DNA from: JBMOKU01 sp049324315
Lineage (GTDB): Bacteria; Bacillota; Clostridia; Peptostreptococcales; Thermotaleaceae
Direction of reading: 5' to 3'
Length of the DNA stretch: 63,315 bases
Assembly (NCBI GenBank): GCA_049324315.1
Contig: JBMOKU010000046.1
Location: 1 to 63,315, forward strand
In this document: positions 34,796 through 42,786 of the stretch, piece by piece
Numbering within the stretch: the first letter of the stretch is position 1
How the letters are laid out: the number at the start of each line of letters is the position of its first letter
The notes under the pieces: generated by a model
Databases searched by the model: none
What the model was told of the DNA's origin: nothing
What the model saw: the letters and a program-made list of their open reading frames with translations, nothing else
Translations under genes and position numbers: made by a program

Positions 34796-34811
34796 TGTAG
34801 GATTTGACACA
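34796..34811 (+). promoter_or_regulatory. putative UAS TGTAGGATTTGACACA
   Basis: Good match to the UAS motif; 52 bases upstream of the 34863 promoter. Confidence 0.6.
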
Positions 34812-34862
34812 GGGCGATAAATGAACAGGAATAATAAGTGGGTGAATTACGCATTTTTGTAT

Positions 34863-34878
34863 TGGCACGGAAATTGCA
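34863..34878 (+). promoter_or_regulatory. sigma-54 promoter TGGCACGGAAATTGCA
   Basis: Consensus -24/-12 element, 40 bases before the CC/His peptide gene. Confidence 0.9.
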
Positions 34879-34917
34879 ATGAATCATCGTAGTTGTTTAT
34901 TTTGAGGAGGTGAGAAT

Positions 34918-35076
34918 ATGGGCTGCTGTGGAGGAGGACACTCTAATCATAATATGCAAAAAAAGACTGAAATGGATAAGCAGGGTGATTGCCATCAGGA
35001 TAATGGAATGGGAAGAATCATCTCACTTATTGCCGTATTGGTTATAGGTTTGTCAGTTTATTTATATCTGAAATAG
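34918..35076 (+). CDS. 52-residue Cys/His peptide with C-terminal helix
   Basis: Begins MGCCGGGHSNHNM, continues with GDCHQD, and ends in one membrane helix (about residues 33-51). GAGGAGGTG precedes ATG. It carries the same CCGGGH motif as the 71-residue peptide at 8668, with the opposite order of head and helix. Probable membrane-tethered metal binder. Its own sigma-54 promoter and terminator make it a one-gene unit. Confidence 0.75.
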   Translation: MGCCGGGHSNHNMQKKTEMDKQGDCHQDNGMGRIISLIAVLVIGLSVYLYLK

Positions 35077-35083
35077 TGCCACG

Positions 35084-35112
35084 GCTGCCTTAAAGGCAGC
35101 TCTCTTCTTTTA
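35084..35112 (+). terminator. terminator after the Cys/His peptide
   Basis: GCTGCC / GGCAGC stem with 5-base loop then TCTCTTCTTTT. Confidence 0.75.
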
Positions 35113-35167
35113 CACAAATCAGTCTGAACATCTTTTTCAAGATTATAAAATGCAGGAGGAAATTAAA

Positions 35168-35998
35168 TTGAAAGAGTTATTTAGAATCGGACATTATAGT
35201 ATATATATATTCGGTGTGACGATTGCCCTGGGTATGCTTGCAGGACTTTTGATTATGATGAGGGAAGCAAAACGTAAGGGTATGGACAGCAGCAAAATGC
35301 TGGATCTGGCAACATATACCATTGCTGTTTCTGTTATTGGGGCCAGATTATATTATATTTTGGCCTTTGACTTCGCACACTATTTAAAAAATCCTATAGA
35401 AATTTTCTATATACGGAATGGCGGGCTATCCATACAAGGCGGCTTAATTGCAGGTGTTTTGTTTGCTCTTTGGTATACAAAGAAGAATAATATTTCTTTT
35501 TGGAAAGCGGCAGATGCATTTGCTCCCGGTATTATTATAGGGCAGGCCATTGGGAGGATCGGCTGTGATGTTTTTGGTATACCCATGGAGCGGATTTACC
35601 CTTGGGGTGTAAAAATCAATAACCAGATATTACATCCCGCCCAGATGTATGAAATGCTTCTGAACCTGATACTCTTCACATATCTTTGGAGAAATAGAGG
35701 AAAACTGAAGTATAATGGAGAATTGTTTATCAAATATGTTATTGGATTTTCCATCAACAGGGCAATTGTTGAGTTTTTCAGAACCAACCCAATCGTCATT
35801 AAACCCTTTACCATTGCCCATGTGACAAGTCTTGCCATTATTATCGCTGCATTTCTTGTGGGTCGACGTATTCGAGAAAGACAAAAGGCGGTTAATGAAT
35901 TACCTTCCAATGATCATGTGAAGGTTTCTGTCCTTGAATATGGACTAATCTTCGGAATAGGAGCAGTTGGTGCATTGATTTATTATTCTCTTTATTAA
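35168..35998 (+). CDS. lgt: prolipoprotein diacylglyceryl transferase Lgt
   Basis: About 276 residues with seven membrane helices. NGGLSIQGGLIAG near residue 85 and GQAIGRIGCDVFG near 130 are Lgt signatures; HPAQMYE follows. Lgt transfers diacylglycerol to the lipobox Cys of prelipoproteins. TTG at 35168, 8 bases after AGGAGG, is preferred over an ATG that precedes the ribosome site. The family's usual Asn in GRxGN is Cys here (GRIGC). It may be a second lgt dedicated to this regulon; promoter not evident. Confidence 0.9.
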   Translation: MKELFRIGHYSIYIFGVTIALGMLAGLLIMMREAKRKGMDSSKMLDLATYTIAVSVIGARLYYILAFDFAHYLKNPIEIFYIRNGGLSIQGGLIAGVLFALWYTKKNNISFWKAADAFAPGIIIGQAIGRIGCDVFGIPMERIYPWGVKINNQILHPAQMYEMLLNLILFTYLWRNRGKLKYNGELFIKYVIGFSINRAIVEFFRTNPIVIKPFTIAHVTSLAIIIAAFLVGRRIRERQKAVNELPSNDHVKVSVLEYGLIFGIGAVGALIYYSLY

Positions 35999-36021
35999 AA
36001 AAGAGAGAAAGTTAGTATGAA

Positions 36022-36100
36022 ATAGCGGAGTCATGGGGACGGTTCGTCTGGCACATATGTTTTTTATGTGCCTGAGGAACTGTCCCCGTGGCGTAGCGGA
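36022..36100. repeat. 79-bp palindromic repeat, filled copy 2 (inverted)
   Basis: Exact reverse complement of 56880-56958. Arms GGGGACGG...CTGTCCCC and TGGCACATATG...ATGTGCCTGA can fold into one long hairpin. It lies between lgt and the methyltransferase gene. Confidence 0.9.
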
Positions 36101-36147
36101 CGTTTCATAAGCAATGCAAGAGTAAAAGAATAGAGTGAGGGAATACC

Positions 36148-36771
36148 ATGGACAGCCATACGGAAAAGATTAAAAAAAGATATGATCGTGTATCAGGTAT
36201 ATATGATGTGTTAGAGTGTCCAATGGAGCTAATGGCTTTAAAGAAGTGGCGTTTGGAAGTGATGGGAGAATTAAAGGGCAAGGTTTTGGAAGTTGGGGTT
36301 GGGACGGGCAAAAACATTGAATATTATCCTGATGAGATCGATATAACGGCAATTGATTTCAGTGAAAAAATGCTGGCTCGGGCAAGAGACAGGGCTGAGA
36401 GGCTGAAAAAGAAAGTTGTGTTAAAACACATGGATGTACAAAACCTTGACTTTCCGGACAATACCTTTGATACTGTATTTACCACCTGTGTTTTCTGCTC
36501 AGTACCGGGCCCCGTTAAAGGATTGAAAGAGATGGGGCGGGTATGCAAACCCGGAGGAAAGATCATTATGATAGAACATGTGAGAAGTGAACAAAAGCTT
36601 TTAGGTTTCATCATGGATGTATTGAATCCTTTGGTAGTAAATTTATATGGTGCCAACATCAACAGGCGCACAGTAGAAAATGTTCGCACAGCCGGTTATG
36701 AAAAGGTTGAAGTTACCAACTTATCTGCGAGTAATATTGTAAAAAAGATTGTGATTTATCCAGATAAATAA
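36148..36771 (+). CDS. class I SAM-dependent methyltransferase (UbiE/PEMT-like)
   Basis: A 207-residue methyltransferase with VLEVGVGTGKNIEYYP (SAM motif I, near residue 46), AIDFSEKML, and FDTVFTTCVFCSVPGP before the GGKIIMIEHV motif. The N-terminus (RYDRVSGIYD) and C-terminus resemble phospholipid or ubiquinone/menaquinone methyltransferases. The CVFCSV segment has two Cys near the active site, seen in several clostridial homologues of unclear substrate. GAGTGAGGG precedes ATG. Monocistronic, closed by a shared terminator. Confidence 0.8.
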   Translation: MDSHTEKIKKRYDRVSGIYDVLECPMELMALKKWRLEVMGELKGKVLEVGVGTGKNIEYYPDEIDITAIDFSEKMLARARDRAERLKKKVVLKHMDVQNLDFPDNTFDTVFTTCVFCSVPGPVKGLKEMGRVCKPGGKIIMIEHVRSEQKLLGFIMDVLNPLVVNLYGANINRRTVENVRTAGYEKVEVTNLSASNIVKKIVIYPDK

Positions 36772-36800
36772 TAGTTTTCTGAAGAAGTGAAGGAGAAAAA

Positions 36801-36838
36801 CAAAAGGAAGCAGCGGATTTTCCGCTGCTTCCTTTTGT
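36801..36838. terminator. bidirectional terminator
   Basis: Long near-perfect stem CAAAAGGAAGCAGCGGA / TCCGCTGCTTCCTTTTG separating converging genes. Confidence 0.9.
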
Positions 36839-38038
36839 CTAATGTTGAACATCCATGGTTACCGGTATGGTTACCGTCTGCCCCATTTGAAGCATGGATG
36901 GTGATAGTCCGGGATTTAACTGCATAAGTTCCTGCTCGGATATATGATAGAGATTTGCAAGGGACTGAATAGAATCACCGCTTTTTATCTTATAGTTCAT
37001 TTTTTCAATGCGCTTATTGCCAAGCCAAGCAACATTTTTTAAATAGCTGTCAAGTTCAACCTGCGTGTTATAAGAAATAACATCCGTTCCTCCGGCAATA
37101 TAGCCGTGCATGAAGGGCGGAGCAGGCATCCCTGTGGATGGGTTGATGCTGTCAATGTAGGTTTTTACTTCAGCGGGAATATTATCTTTATCAATAAGTA
37201 GTATAGGTGCGTGTTTTCCGGTATGGGAAAGCAGCGAACTACATACGCCATGCTGCCAGTTATCTTTGTTGCAAAAAGCTACCGAATAGCCCTGCTTCTG
37301 ATAGAAGCCCCATCCGAACATTGTTGACTTATCATGAAACTTCATGAAGTTAACACTGGTTTCATAAATCGTATTGCCCTGTATTCGCTGAACATTAATG
37401 GTATTCTTGATACCTTTGATTCTGTTAACAATATCAAAGGAAATAGAATGATTACTGCCAAGTACATATACGGCAGATATATTGTTTTGTTGAATCAAAT
37501 CAATGGTTTTAGCGGGTAAATCATTCTTGTTCGTATAGATTATCGGGGTTGCCATATGTGCCGACCAGGAGCATGCAAGCATGGATTCTTCAAAAGAGTC
37601 CATAGATGCAATCATGATTTCCATTGGCTTATTCAGAAAATTATAGATGTTAACGGCCGTATCAACAGGGTCGGCTGATAGCATGTTGTGGGTATTAAAT
37701 CCTAAATCTCTAATACGTTTCTCAATATTAGTAGACAGATTTCCTACAAGAAAGACTTTACCGGAAGGAGATAGCCTTTTTAATTCCTTCTCAATCTTGC
37801 TGTCTAATGAATTCTTGTCTGTAAAGAGTATGGGAGCATTGTGAGGAAAATGTACCAATGCAGCTGCAGGGATAGCAAACCTAAAGTCGTTTTTATCCGT
37901 TAAGATAACAGCGTTTGGTCTATTACCCGGCTTCGTGGCATGATAGACAAATTGAGATAAGGCTATGGAATAATCAATCGGGTCTGCACTTGTGTCAATT
38001 CTTGTGGTATAAATGGTTTGGTTAATCAAAGCAATCAC
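36839..38038 (-). CDS. cell-wall-binding repeat 2 plus LysM protein
   Basis: A 399-residue protein: CW_binding_2-type repeats (IDYSIALSQFVYH, ILTDKND, VFLVGNLSTNIEKRI, IIYTNKNDLPAKTIDLI, AVYVLGSNHSIS) and a C-terminal LysM (YKIKSGDSIQSLANLYHISEQ). No signal peptide is visible, unusual for a wall protein; delivery to the spore surface from the mother cell would explain it. GTG start at 38038 as given; TTG at 38029, 6 bases after GAGGTG, is at least as plausible. Confidence 0.8.
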   Translation of the reverse strand: MIALINQTIYTTRIDTSADPIDYSIALSQFVYHATKPGNRPNAVILTDKNDFRFAIPAAALVHFPHNAPILFTDKNSLDSKIEKELKRLSPSGKVFLVGNLSTNIEKRIRDLGFNTHNMLSADPVDTAVNIYNFLNKPMEIMIASMDSFEESMLACSWSAHMATPIIYTNKNDLPAKTIDLIQQNNISAVYVLGSNHSISFDIVNRIKGIKNTINVQRIQGNTIYETSVNFMKFHDKSTMFGWGFYQKQGYSVAFCNKDNWQHGVCSSLLSHTGKHAPILLIDKDNIPAEVKTYIDSINPSTGMPAPPFMHGYIAGGTDVISYNTQVELDSYLKNVAWLGNKRIEKMNYKIKSGDSIQSLANLYHISEQELMQLNPGLSPSMLQMGQTVTIPVTMDVQH

Positions 38039-38186
38039 CTCTTCTTCACATATTGAATACTGAACGTATTTTCACCATTATTATCTGTTATATTACAGTA
38101 GATATACCTTGTTAAGTCATTTCTGGTATTAATAAGACGACTTTGATGAATAATAAGAAAAAGATATATGGTAAAAAGGTGATGGC

Positions 38187-38885
38187 ATGACGTGGAACGG
38201 ATTTTTATTTGGAGCTAAAGAAATGCCTTTTTGGGCGTTAGCTTTAAGGACTGTAATACTATATGTTTTCTTAATTTTTGCTACACGATGGATGAGACAA
38301 AGGCAGATTGCAATACTTGCAGGGCACAATTACCTTGTGGCAGCAGGAATTGTGAGCCTTGCAGCAGTACGGATGGTTACGCCCGATACATCTCTCGTAT
38401 CCGGTATCATCATCATATTGTTATATGCAGCTGCAAATATCTTTATATCCTATCTTGACGTAAAGATACCCAGGCAGGTGGACCGTCATGGAACGATACT
38501 GATGGAAAATGGCACGCTTATAAAAGAGAACATGATGGATGCTCGGATAACGATCGATAATCTTTTAGGACAGCTGCGACTAAAAAATGTATACAATCTG
38601 TCAGATGTATCCCTTGCATTGGTTGAACCCACAGGAAAAATCAACGTAGTAAAAAAACAAAAAGGACTCCCTCTCACGAGAAAGCAAATGAAGCTGCCTG
38701 TAATAAATGCAGGTCTGCCAACAGTGCTTATATATGATGGGAAAGTTCAGGAGGATAATCTTAAAAAACTTGGATATGATGAACAATGGCTTGATAACAA
38801 AATGAAAGAAAAAGGTATTGCACAAGGGAAAGATGTATTTCTGGCAATGCTTGAAGGCGATGGAACGTTTCATGTAAGTATATAA
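38187..38885 (+). CDS. DUF421 (YetF-like) membrane protein, first
   Basis: A 232-residue protein: about three membrane helices followed by the DUF421 cytosolic domain (GTILMENGTLIKENMMDARITIDNL, GLPTVLIYDGKVQEDNL, FLAMLEGDGTFHVS). B. subtilis relatives (YetF, YrbG, YkjA, YcaP-like) are linked to sporulation or membrane stress but not biochemically defined. Overlaps in operon with a second copy 14 bases downstream. Confidence 0.85.
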   Translation: MTWNGFLFGAKEMPFWALALRTVILYVFLIFATRWMRQRQIAILAGHNYLVAAGIVSLAAVRMVTPDTSLVSGIIIILLYAAANIFISYLDVKIPRQVDRHGTILMENGTLIKENMMDARITIDNLLGQLRLKNVYNLSDVSLALVEPTGKINVVKKQKGLPLTRKQMKLPVINAGLPTVLIYDGKVQEDNLKKLGYDEQWLDNKMKEKGIAQGKDVFLAMLEGDGTFHVSI

Positions 38886-38899
38886 AGGGGTGTGATAGA

Positions 38900-39610
38900 T
38901 TGGAAGGCATATGGAATTCCGCAGAAGAATTAAGCACACGGGGGTTTGCAGCAAGAACCTTGATCGCAGGATTTATACTTTATATAGCCGGTAGATTTAT
39001 TCCCCATCGTGCCGGAGGGCAATACGCCGGATTTGACTTTACTTTCTTCTGGATGATGGGAGGGCTTATTGCAGCTCCGTTGTTTGACGCTAAAATCAGT
39101 TTTACAAATACGATCATTGCCGCTATAACAGTATTTATTACACATTATCTGATTTCATACCTTGCTGTGAAGTCAAGGACTTTTGAAAGGGTGGTGTATG
39201 GGAACGCGGTAACGCTTATATCAAATGGTCAGATACAGAAGAGGAATATGTTAAAATCATTATTTCCTATCGAAATGCTTTTGTCACAGCTTCGAGAGAT
39301 GGATGTACCCAATATTGCTGAAGTTGACACGGCGATACTTGAAACCAGTGGCAGGGTAAGCGCATTTAAAAAAGGCGAATATGTGCCTGCTACACCTTCA
39401 GACTTGGGCATACCTGTAGTGGAAGGTGGTCTGCCGATCATTCTTGTTAATGACGGTAAGGTTATTGAAAGAAATTTAAAAGCAATTGGATATGACAAAT
39501 CGTGGTTACAAGATGAACTGTTAAAGTTTGGCGTGAATGATATTAAGAATGTTTATCTTGCTACAATCGATGGAACAGGAAAACTATATTATTCACTGAT
39601 GGAAGGGTAA
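38900..39610 (+). CDS. DUF421 (YetF-like) membrane protein, second
   Basis: A 236-residue paralogue with the same layout (three helices; NAVTLISNGQIQKRNMLKS; GGLPIILVNDGKVIERNLKA; YLATIDGTGKLYYS). The two share domain order but moderate identity, so this is an old duplication and they may form a hetero-oligomer. Start codon TTG after GGGGTG. Followed closely by two short helical proteins. Confidence 0.85.
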   Translation: MEGIWNSAEELSTRGFAARTLIAGFILYIAGRFIPHRAGGQYAGFDFTFFWMMGGLIAAPLFDAKISFTNTIIAAITVFITHYLISYLAVKSRTFERVVYGNAVTLISNGQIQKRNMLKSLFPIEMLLSQLREMDVPNIAEVDTAILETSGRVSAFKKGEYVPATPSDLGIPVVEGGLPIILVNDGKVIERNLKAIGYDKSWLQDELLKFGVNDIKNVYLATIDGTGKLYYSLMEG

Positions 39611-39619
39611 GGAGGATGG

Positions 39620-39823
39620 ATGATGCTTACAGAACTGGAGATCATTAATAACGCGTTAAAGGAAATGCTTTATTTAGAGGATTTGACAGCTCAAAAATAT
39701 GCAGATATGGCACAGCAGATCACAAAGCCTGAACTGCAAAACATTCTAAAAGGTATGGAAATGTCTGCAAGGAATAACTACAAGTCCATATCAGAGAAAA
39801 TGAACAGCATGAAAATAAGTTGA
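39620..39823 (+). CDS. small helical protein, ferritin-like/CotF-like
   Basis: A 67-residue helical protein (LEIINNALKEMLYLEDLTAQKY) resembling one helical hairpin of the spore-coat CotF/ferritin-like families. GGAGGATGG precedes ATG. Together with the next gene it resembles short coat proteins encoded in tandem in Clostridia. Confidence 0.6.
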   Translation: MMLTELEIINNALKEMLYLEDLTAQKYADMAQQITKPELQNILKGMEMSARNNYKSISEKMNSMKIS

Positions 39824-39840
39824 AGGTAAGAGGTGAAAGC

Positions 39841-40029
39841 ATGAATGATACAAACAGACTGAATGATATACTACATACCGAAATGATGAATCAATCCATG
39901 TACAATCGATATATGATGGAGATACAGAATCCGGAACTAAGGCAAATGCTCACACAGTTAAGAGAGGAAAAGATGAAAAATATAACACAACTGCAGCAGG
40001 AAATTAAGAATCTGACGGCAGGCCAATAA
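39841..40029 (+). CDS. small helical protein, CotF-like
   Basis: A 62-residue helical protein (NRLNDILHTEMMNQSMYNRYMMEI, LREEKMKNITQLQQEI), companion of the preceding gene. ATG at 39841 follows AGAGGTG; an in-frame TTG overlaps the previous stop. Likely spore-associated. Confidence 0.6.
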   Translation: MNDTNRLNDILHTEMMNQSMYNRYMMEIQNPELRQMLTQLREEKMKNITQLQQEIKNLTAGQ

Positions 40030-40085
40030 AAATTTATGAATTGGTTAAAATAGTATTGATGATTTATGTGAGGAGGTGAAATAGA

Positions 40086-40244
40086 ATGGAAGCTCCTAGA
40101 ATGAATGTTAAGTGTGGTGTGGATAACTGCCACTATAATAAAAACCATATGTGTCATGCCAGTGCTATAGAAGTAAATGCTATGGGTGACGGCAAAGCTA
40201 GAACCAGCGACGGAACCTGTTGTACAACTTTTAAAAGCAAGTAA
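40086..40244 (+). CDS. DUF1540 domain protein
   Basis: A 52-residue protein with CGVDNCHYNKNHMCHA and DGTCCTTFKS, the six-Cys pattern of DUF1540, a small family common in spore-formers and presumed metal-binding. GAGGAGGTG precedes ATG. Function unknown. A terminator follows directly. Confidence 0.88.
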   Translation: MEAPRMNVKCGVDNCHYNKNHMCHASAIEVNAMGDGKARTSDGTCCTTFKSK

Positions 40245-40254
40245 TCGTAATAAG

Positions 40255-40286
40255 GAAGCAGCGAACAAAAGCTGCTTCTTTTTATT
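40255..40286 (+). terminator. terminator after DUF1540 gene
   Basis: Perfect GAAGCAGC / GCTGCTTC stem, 8-base loop, TTTTTATTTA. Confidence 0.85.
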
Positions 40287-40333
40287 TATAAAAATTAGGG
40301 CTTCCTAATTTTAGGCTAGAATAAACAAGAGAT

Positions 40334-40349
40334 TGGCATAGGAATTGCA
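40334..40349 (+). promoter_or_regulatory. sigma-54 promoter TGGCATAGGAATTGCA
   Basis: Consensus -24/-12 element, but 221 bases before the ccdA-like start. The leader contains a GGAGGT followed by a 3-codon frame and a TGTAGCATTTGATAGA sequence (40497-40512) resembling the UAS. Confidence 0.85.
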
Positions 40350-40570
40350 ATACATTATCATACTACCTAATTTGAGATTGGAGGTTAGGTTAATTTGAAA
40401 AAATGATGGGAAGCAAATAGATTGCTATGGCAACAGAGAATCGATTTTCCCTTCTTATCTCGTGTTGAAGGGAGTGTGGTATATATCACAGTAGCTTGTA
40501 GCATTTGATAGAAGTTGTCTATAAAATTTGCATAACTGAATGAGAAAAAGAAATAGAGAGGAGCTATATA

Positions 40571-41323
40571 ATGGCTACATCAATATTATTCATTGCCTTT
40601 GCAGCAGGGTTAGTATCTTTTCTTTCACCTTGTATCATCCCCATGATAACGATATATTTTAGTCTTATAACGGGCATGTCCATGGAGGAACTTACAAAAA
40701 TTAAGAAAAAAGCAGGCACGCAAGTTCACATTATCGTAAATACCTTATTGTTTATTGCCGCCTTTACCATTGTATTTACCATTGCAGGCGGTACAGCGGG
40801 GCAAGCTGCAAAATTTCTAAGTAATAATATTCGTATCTTTAATGTGATTGGCGGCATAATGGTTATTATTCTTGCTCTTAAGCTGTTGGGATTTTTTAAA
40901 GCCCTATCGCTAAAAAGTAATAAATTAGAAAAAATATTTAATACAGAGAAAATTAATACAAAATTTAGATATCTTACTACTTTTTTGGTGGGGATATTTT
41001 TTGCCATCGCTTGTTCCCATTGTATAGGTCCTATTTTATATTCAATGTTAATATTTGCCGGAAGTACAGGCTCCGCATATAATGGCATGCTTATTATGTT
41101 TTCTTTCTCCCTGGGATTAGCAGTGCCTTATTTATTAGTAGGACTAACGCTGAGACGATCAATAGGCATTTTACAAAGGATATCAAAGTATCAAAAGTAT
41201 ATATCCTATAGCGTAGGTGTCATATTACTGCTCTTCGGGATATTAATGATTTTTAATAAATATACCGTGTTAGTTGGATTTTTGTATAAAATCATACCAG
41301 TAAAAATTCCGCTTGGAATGTAG
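40571..41323 (+). CDS. ccdA: CcdA/DsbD-type thiol-electron carrier
   Basis: A 250-residue protein with six membrane helices. SFLSPCIIP near residue 18 and SHCIGPILYS near 155 hold the paired Cys that shuttle electrons from cytosolic thioredoxin to extracytoplasmic thiols in CcdA proteins. Full length. In clostridia without c-type cytochromes these proteins serve other exported redox partners; here metal-binding Cys peptides and RseC in the same regulon are candidates. GAGGAG precedes ATG. Confidence 0.88.
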   Translation: MATSILFIAFAAGLVSFLSPCIIPMITIYFSLITGMSMEELTKIKKKAGTQVHIIVNTLLFIAAFTIVFTIAGGTAGQAAKFLSNNIRIFNVIGGIMVIILALKLLGFFKALSLKSNKLEKIFNTEKINTKFRYLTTFLVGIFFAIACSHCIGPILYSMLIFAGSTGSAYNGMLIMFSFSLGLAVPYLLVGLTLRRSIGILQRISKYQKYISYSVGVILLLFGILMIFNKYTVLVGFLYKIIPVKIPLGM

Positions 41324-41465
41324 AAAGAGAAGATAGGGGTGCATCCAGAAGGTTATCCGGCATTCAGGGTAGTCGGCATATTTTCCTTAAATCCTTTGCT
41401 ATCATATAATTAGCTTTTTAAGTATATATTGCTATTAAGAAATAAAGTGTAAAGGAGCGTTTTAT

Positions 41466-42362
41466 ATGGTTATTACTCCTGATGTGCCTAATCTGCCTTT
41501 TAGAATGCGAAAGGGTGTGAAATATTTTGAATTGGTTGCCGAACCGGTTACAAGGGAATTATTGCCGGGATTATATATGAAAGGGTGGGGGTATAATGGC
41601 AGTATTCCAGGGCCAACAATCCAGGTTTACCCAGGGGATTATGTCAATATAAGAGTATATAACAGGCTTCCTGAAGCTACGAGTGTTCATTGGCACGGTT
41701 TGGATATACCTAACGTTATGGACGGTGTACCTGATGTAGAACCGTCACCTGCAATTCAACCTAACCACTATTTTGATTATCGCTTCAAAATCGTTAACCC
41801 TCCCGGTACCCATATGTACCATACCCACCATATTGCTGCAAAGCAGGAAATGATGGGGCTTGGAGGCGGATTTATTATTCTAGAGCCTGATGAATATAAA
41901 AGTAATGTACAGCGTGATTACTTTATTATGCTGCAAGAATTCCATGTTAAGGGCTTGCAACCACATGAAGTCAAGTCGGGCATATTTGATATTGACCCAT
42001 ACGGGCATACCTTTAACTTCTTTACGATGAATGGACGAAGCTTCCCATATACAACACCATTAGATGTCAAATATGGTGACAATGTACGAATTAGGTTGGG
42101 TAATATCCAGGAAGGTGCTCATCCTATCCATATCCACGGACACCAATATTATGTGACTGCTGCTGACGGAAATTCAATCCCTGTTCGTAACAGACTGCTG
42201 AAAAGTACGATTCTTGTAGCTTCTGGCGAAACATGGGATGTTGAATTTGAGACGAACAATCCCGGCATATGGCCTTTCCACTGTCACATTCCCCACCACA
42301 TGAGCAATAATCTAACCAATCCAACCGGAGGGATGTTTACGACGATTGTATATCGAAATTGA
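41466..42362 (+). CDS. two-domain multicopper oxidase
   Basis: A 298-residue protein with the four copper motifs in order: HWHG (about 77), MYHTHH (about 118), HPIHIHGH (about 221) and HCHIPHHMSN (about 277), the last giving type-1 ligands including Met. Only two cupredoxin domains, so it should work as a trimer like small laccases or nitrite reductases. No signal peptide is visible, which suggests cytosolic or spore-coat location, as with CotA. AAAGGAG precedes ATG. No sigma-54 element directly upstream; it may be read from ccdA. Confidence 0.9.
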   Translation: MVITPDVPNLPFRMRKGVKYFELVAEPVTRELLPGLYMKGWGYNGSIPGPTIQVYPGDYVNIRVYNRLPEATSVHWHGLDIPNVMDGVPDVEPSPAIQPNHYFDYRFKIVNPPGTHMYHTHHIAAKQEMMGLGGGFIILEPDEYKSNVQRDYFIMLQEFHVKGLQPHEVKSGIFDIDPYGHTFNFFTMNGRSFPYTTPLDVKYGDNVRIRLGNIQEGAHPIHIHGHQYYVTAADGNSIPVRNRLLKSTILVASGETWDVEFETNNPGIWPFHCHIPHHMSNNLTNPTGGMFTTIVYRN

Positions 42363-42427
42363 TATTTTTTGATACACTGATGTCAGGTCAATAAAAATCT
42401 ATGAATTGATAAATCATAAAGAAAAGG

Positions 42428-42456
42428 GAAGCAGCGAAGAAACGTTGCTTCTTTAT
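42428..42456 (+). terminator. terminator after the multicopper oxidase
   Basis: GAAGCAGCG / CGTTGCTTC (one G-T) then TTTATTTAT. Confidence 0.75.
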
Positions 42457-42465
42457 TTATGGAAA

Positions 42466-42490
42466 ATATCCTACAGCAATTGTAGGATAT
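42466..42490 (+). promoter_or_regulatory. perfect 10-bp palindrome / possible activator site
   Basis: ATATCCTACA-GCAAT-TGTAGGATAT, 67 bases upstream of the 42557 promoter. The right half continues as TGTAGGATATAAGACACA, close to the UAS motif but two bases longer. Confidence 0.5.
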
Positions 42491-42556
42491 AAGACACATA
42501 GGATAACAGTCTTAAGAAAAAGTCTGATAAATGAGATTAATAATATAAAGATCTTT

Positions 42557-42572
42557 TGGCATGATAATTGCA
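42557..42572 (+). promoter_or_regulatory. sigma-54 promoter TGGCATGATAATTGCA
   Basis: Consensus element, followed 20 bases later by AGGAGGTGA and two possible genes. Confidence 0.88.
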
Positions 42573-42599
42573 ACAGATAATGACATGTGGAGGAGGTGA

Positions 42600-42704
42600 A
42601 TGAAAGAAAAAGGATGTTTTATATATGTTCCGAATGATATAAGACGAAAGAAAATCGGGAAAGAACCCTGTGAAATAGACTTTGCAGCGCTATCGGTGAA
42701 ATAG
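42600..42704 (+). CDS. possible 34-residue peptide
   Basis: Short frame immediately behind AGGAGGTGA in the sigma-54 leader. Codes a basic peptide with two Cys (KEKGCFIYV, KEPCEIDF). The gap between ribosome site and ATG is short, so support is weak; it may act as a leader peptide. Confidence 0.3.
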   Translation: MKEKGCFIYVPNDIRRKKIGKEPCEIDFAALSVK

Positions 42705-42786
42705 TTGTCATTGTGGTTGAAAGTAATTCTTTTTGAGAAGAAATTTAAATATCAACGAGATTGATATTTTAGTAGGGGGTAAATCT

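Noticed and set aside
40395..40514. Possible second UGA-recoded frame: TTG, two Lys codons, UGA, then about 35 open codons, behind GGAGGT in the 40334 sigma-54 leader
   Set aside because: No hairpin of SECIS type follows the UGA, and the translated sequence resembles nothing known; more likely a leader with a chance ribosome site.
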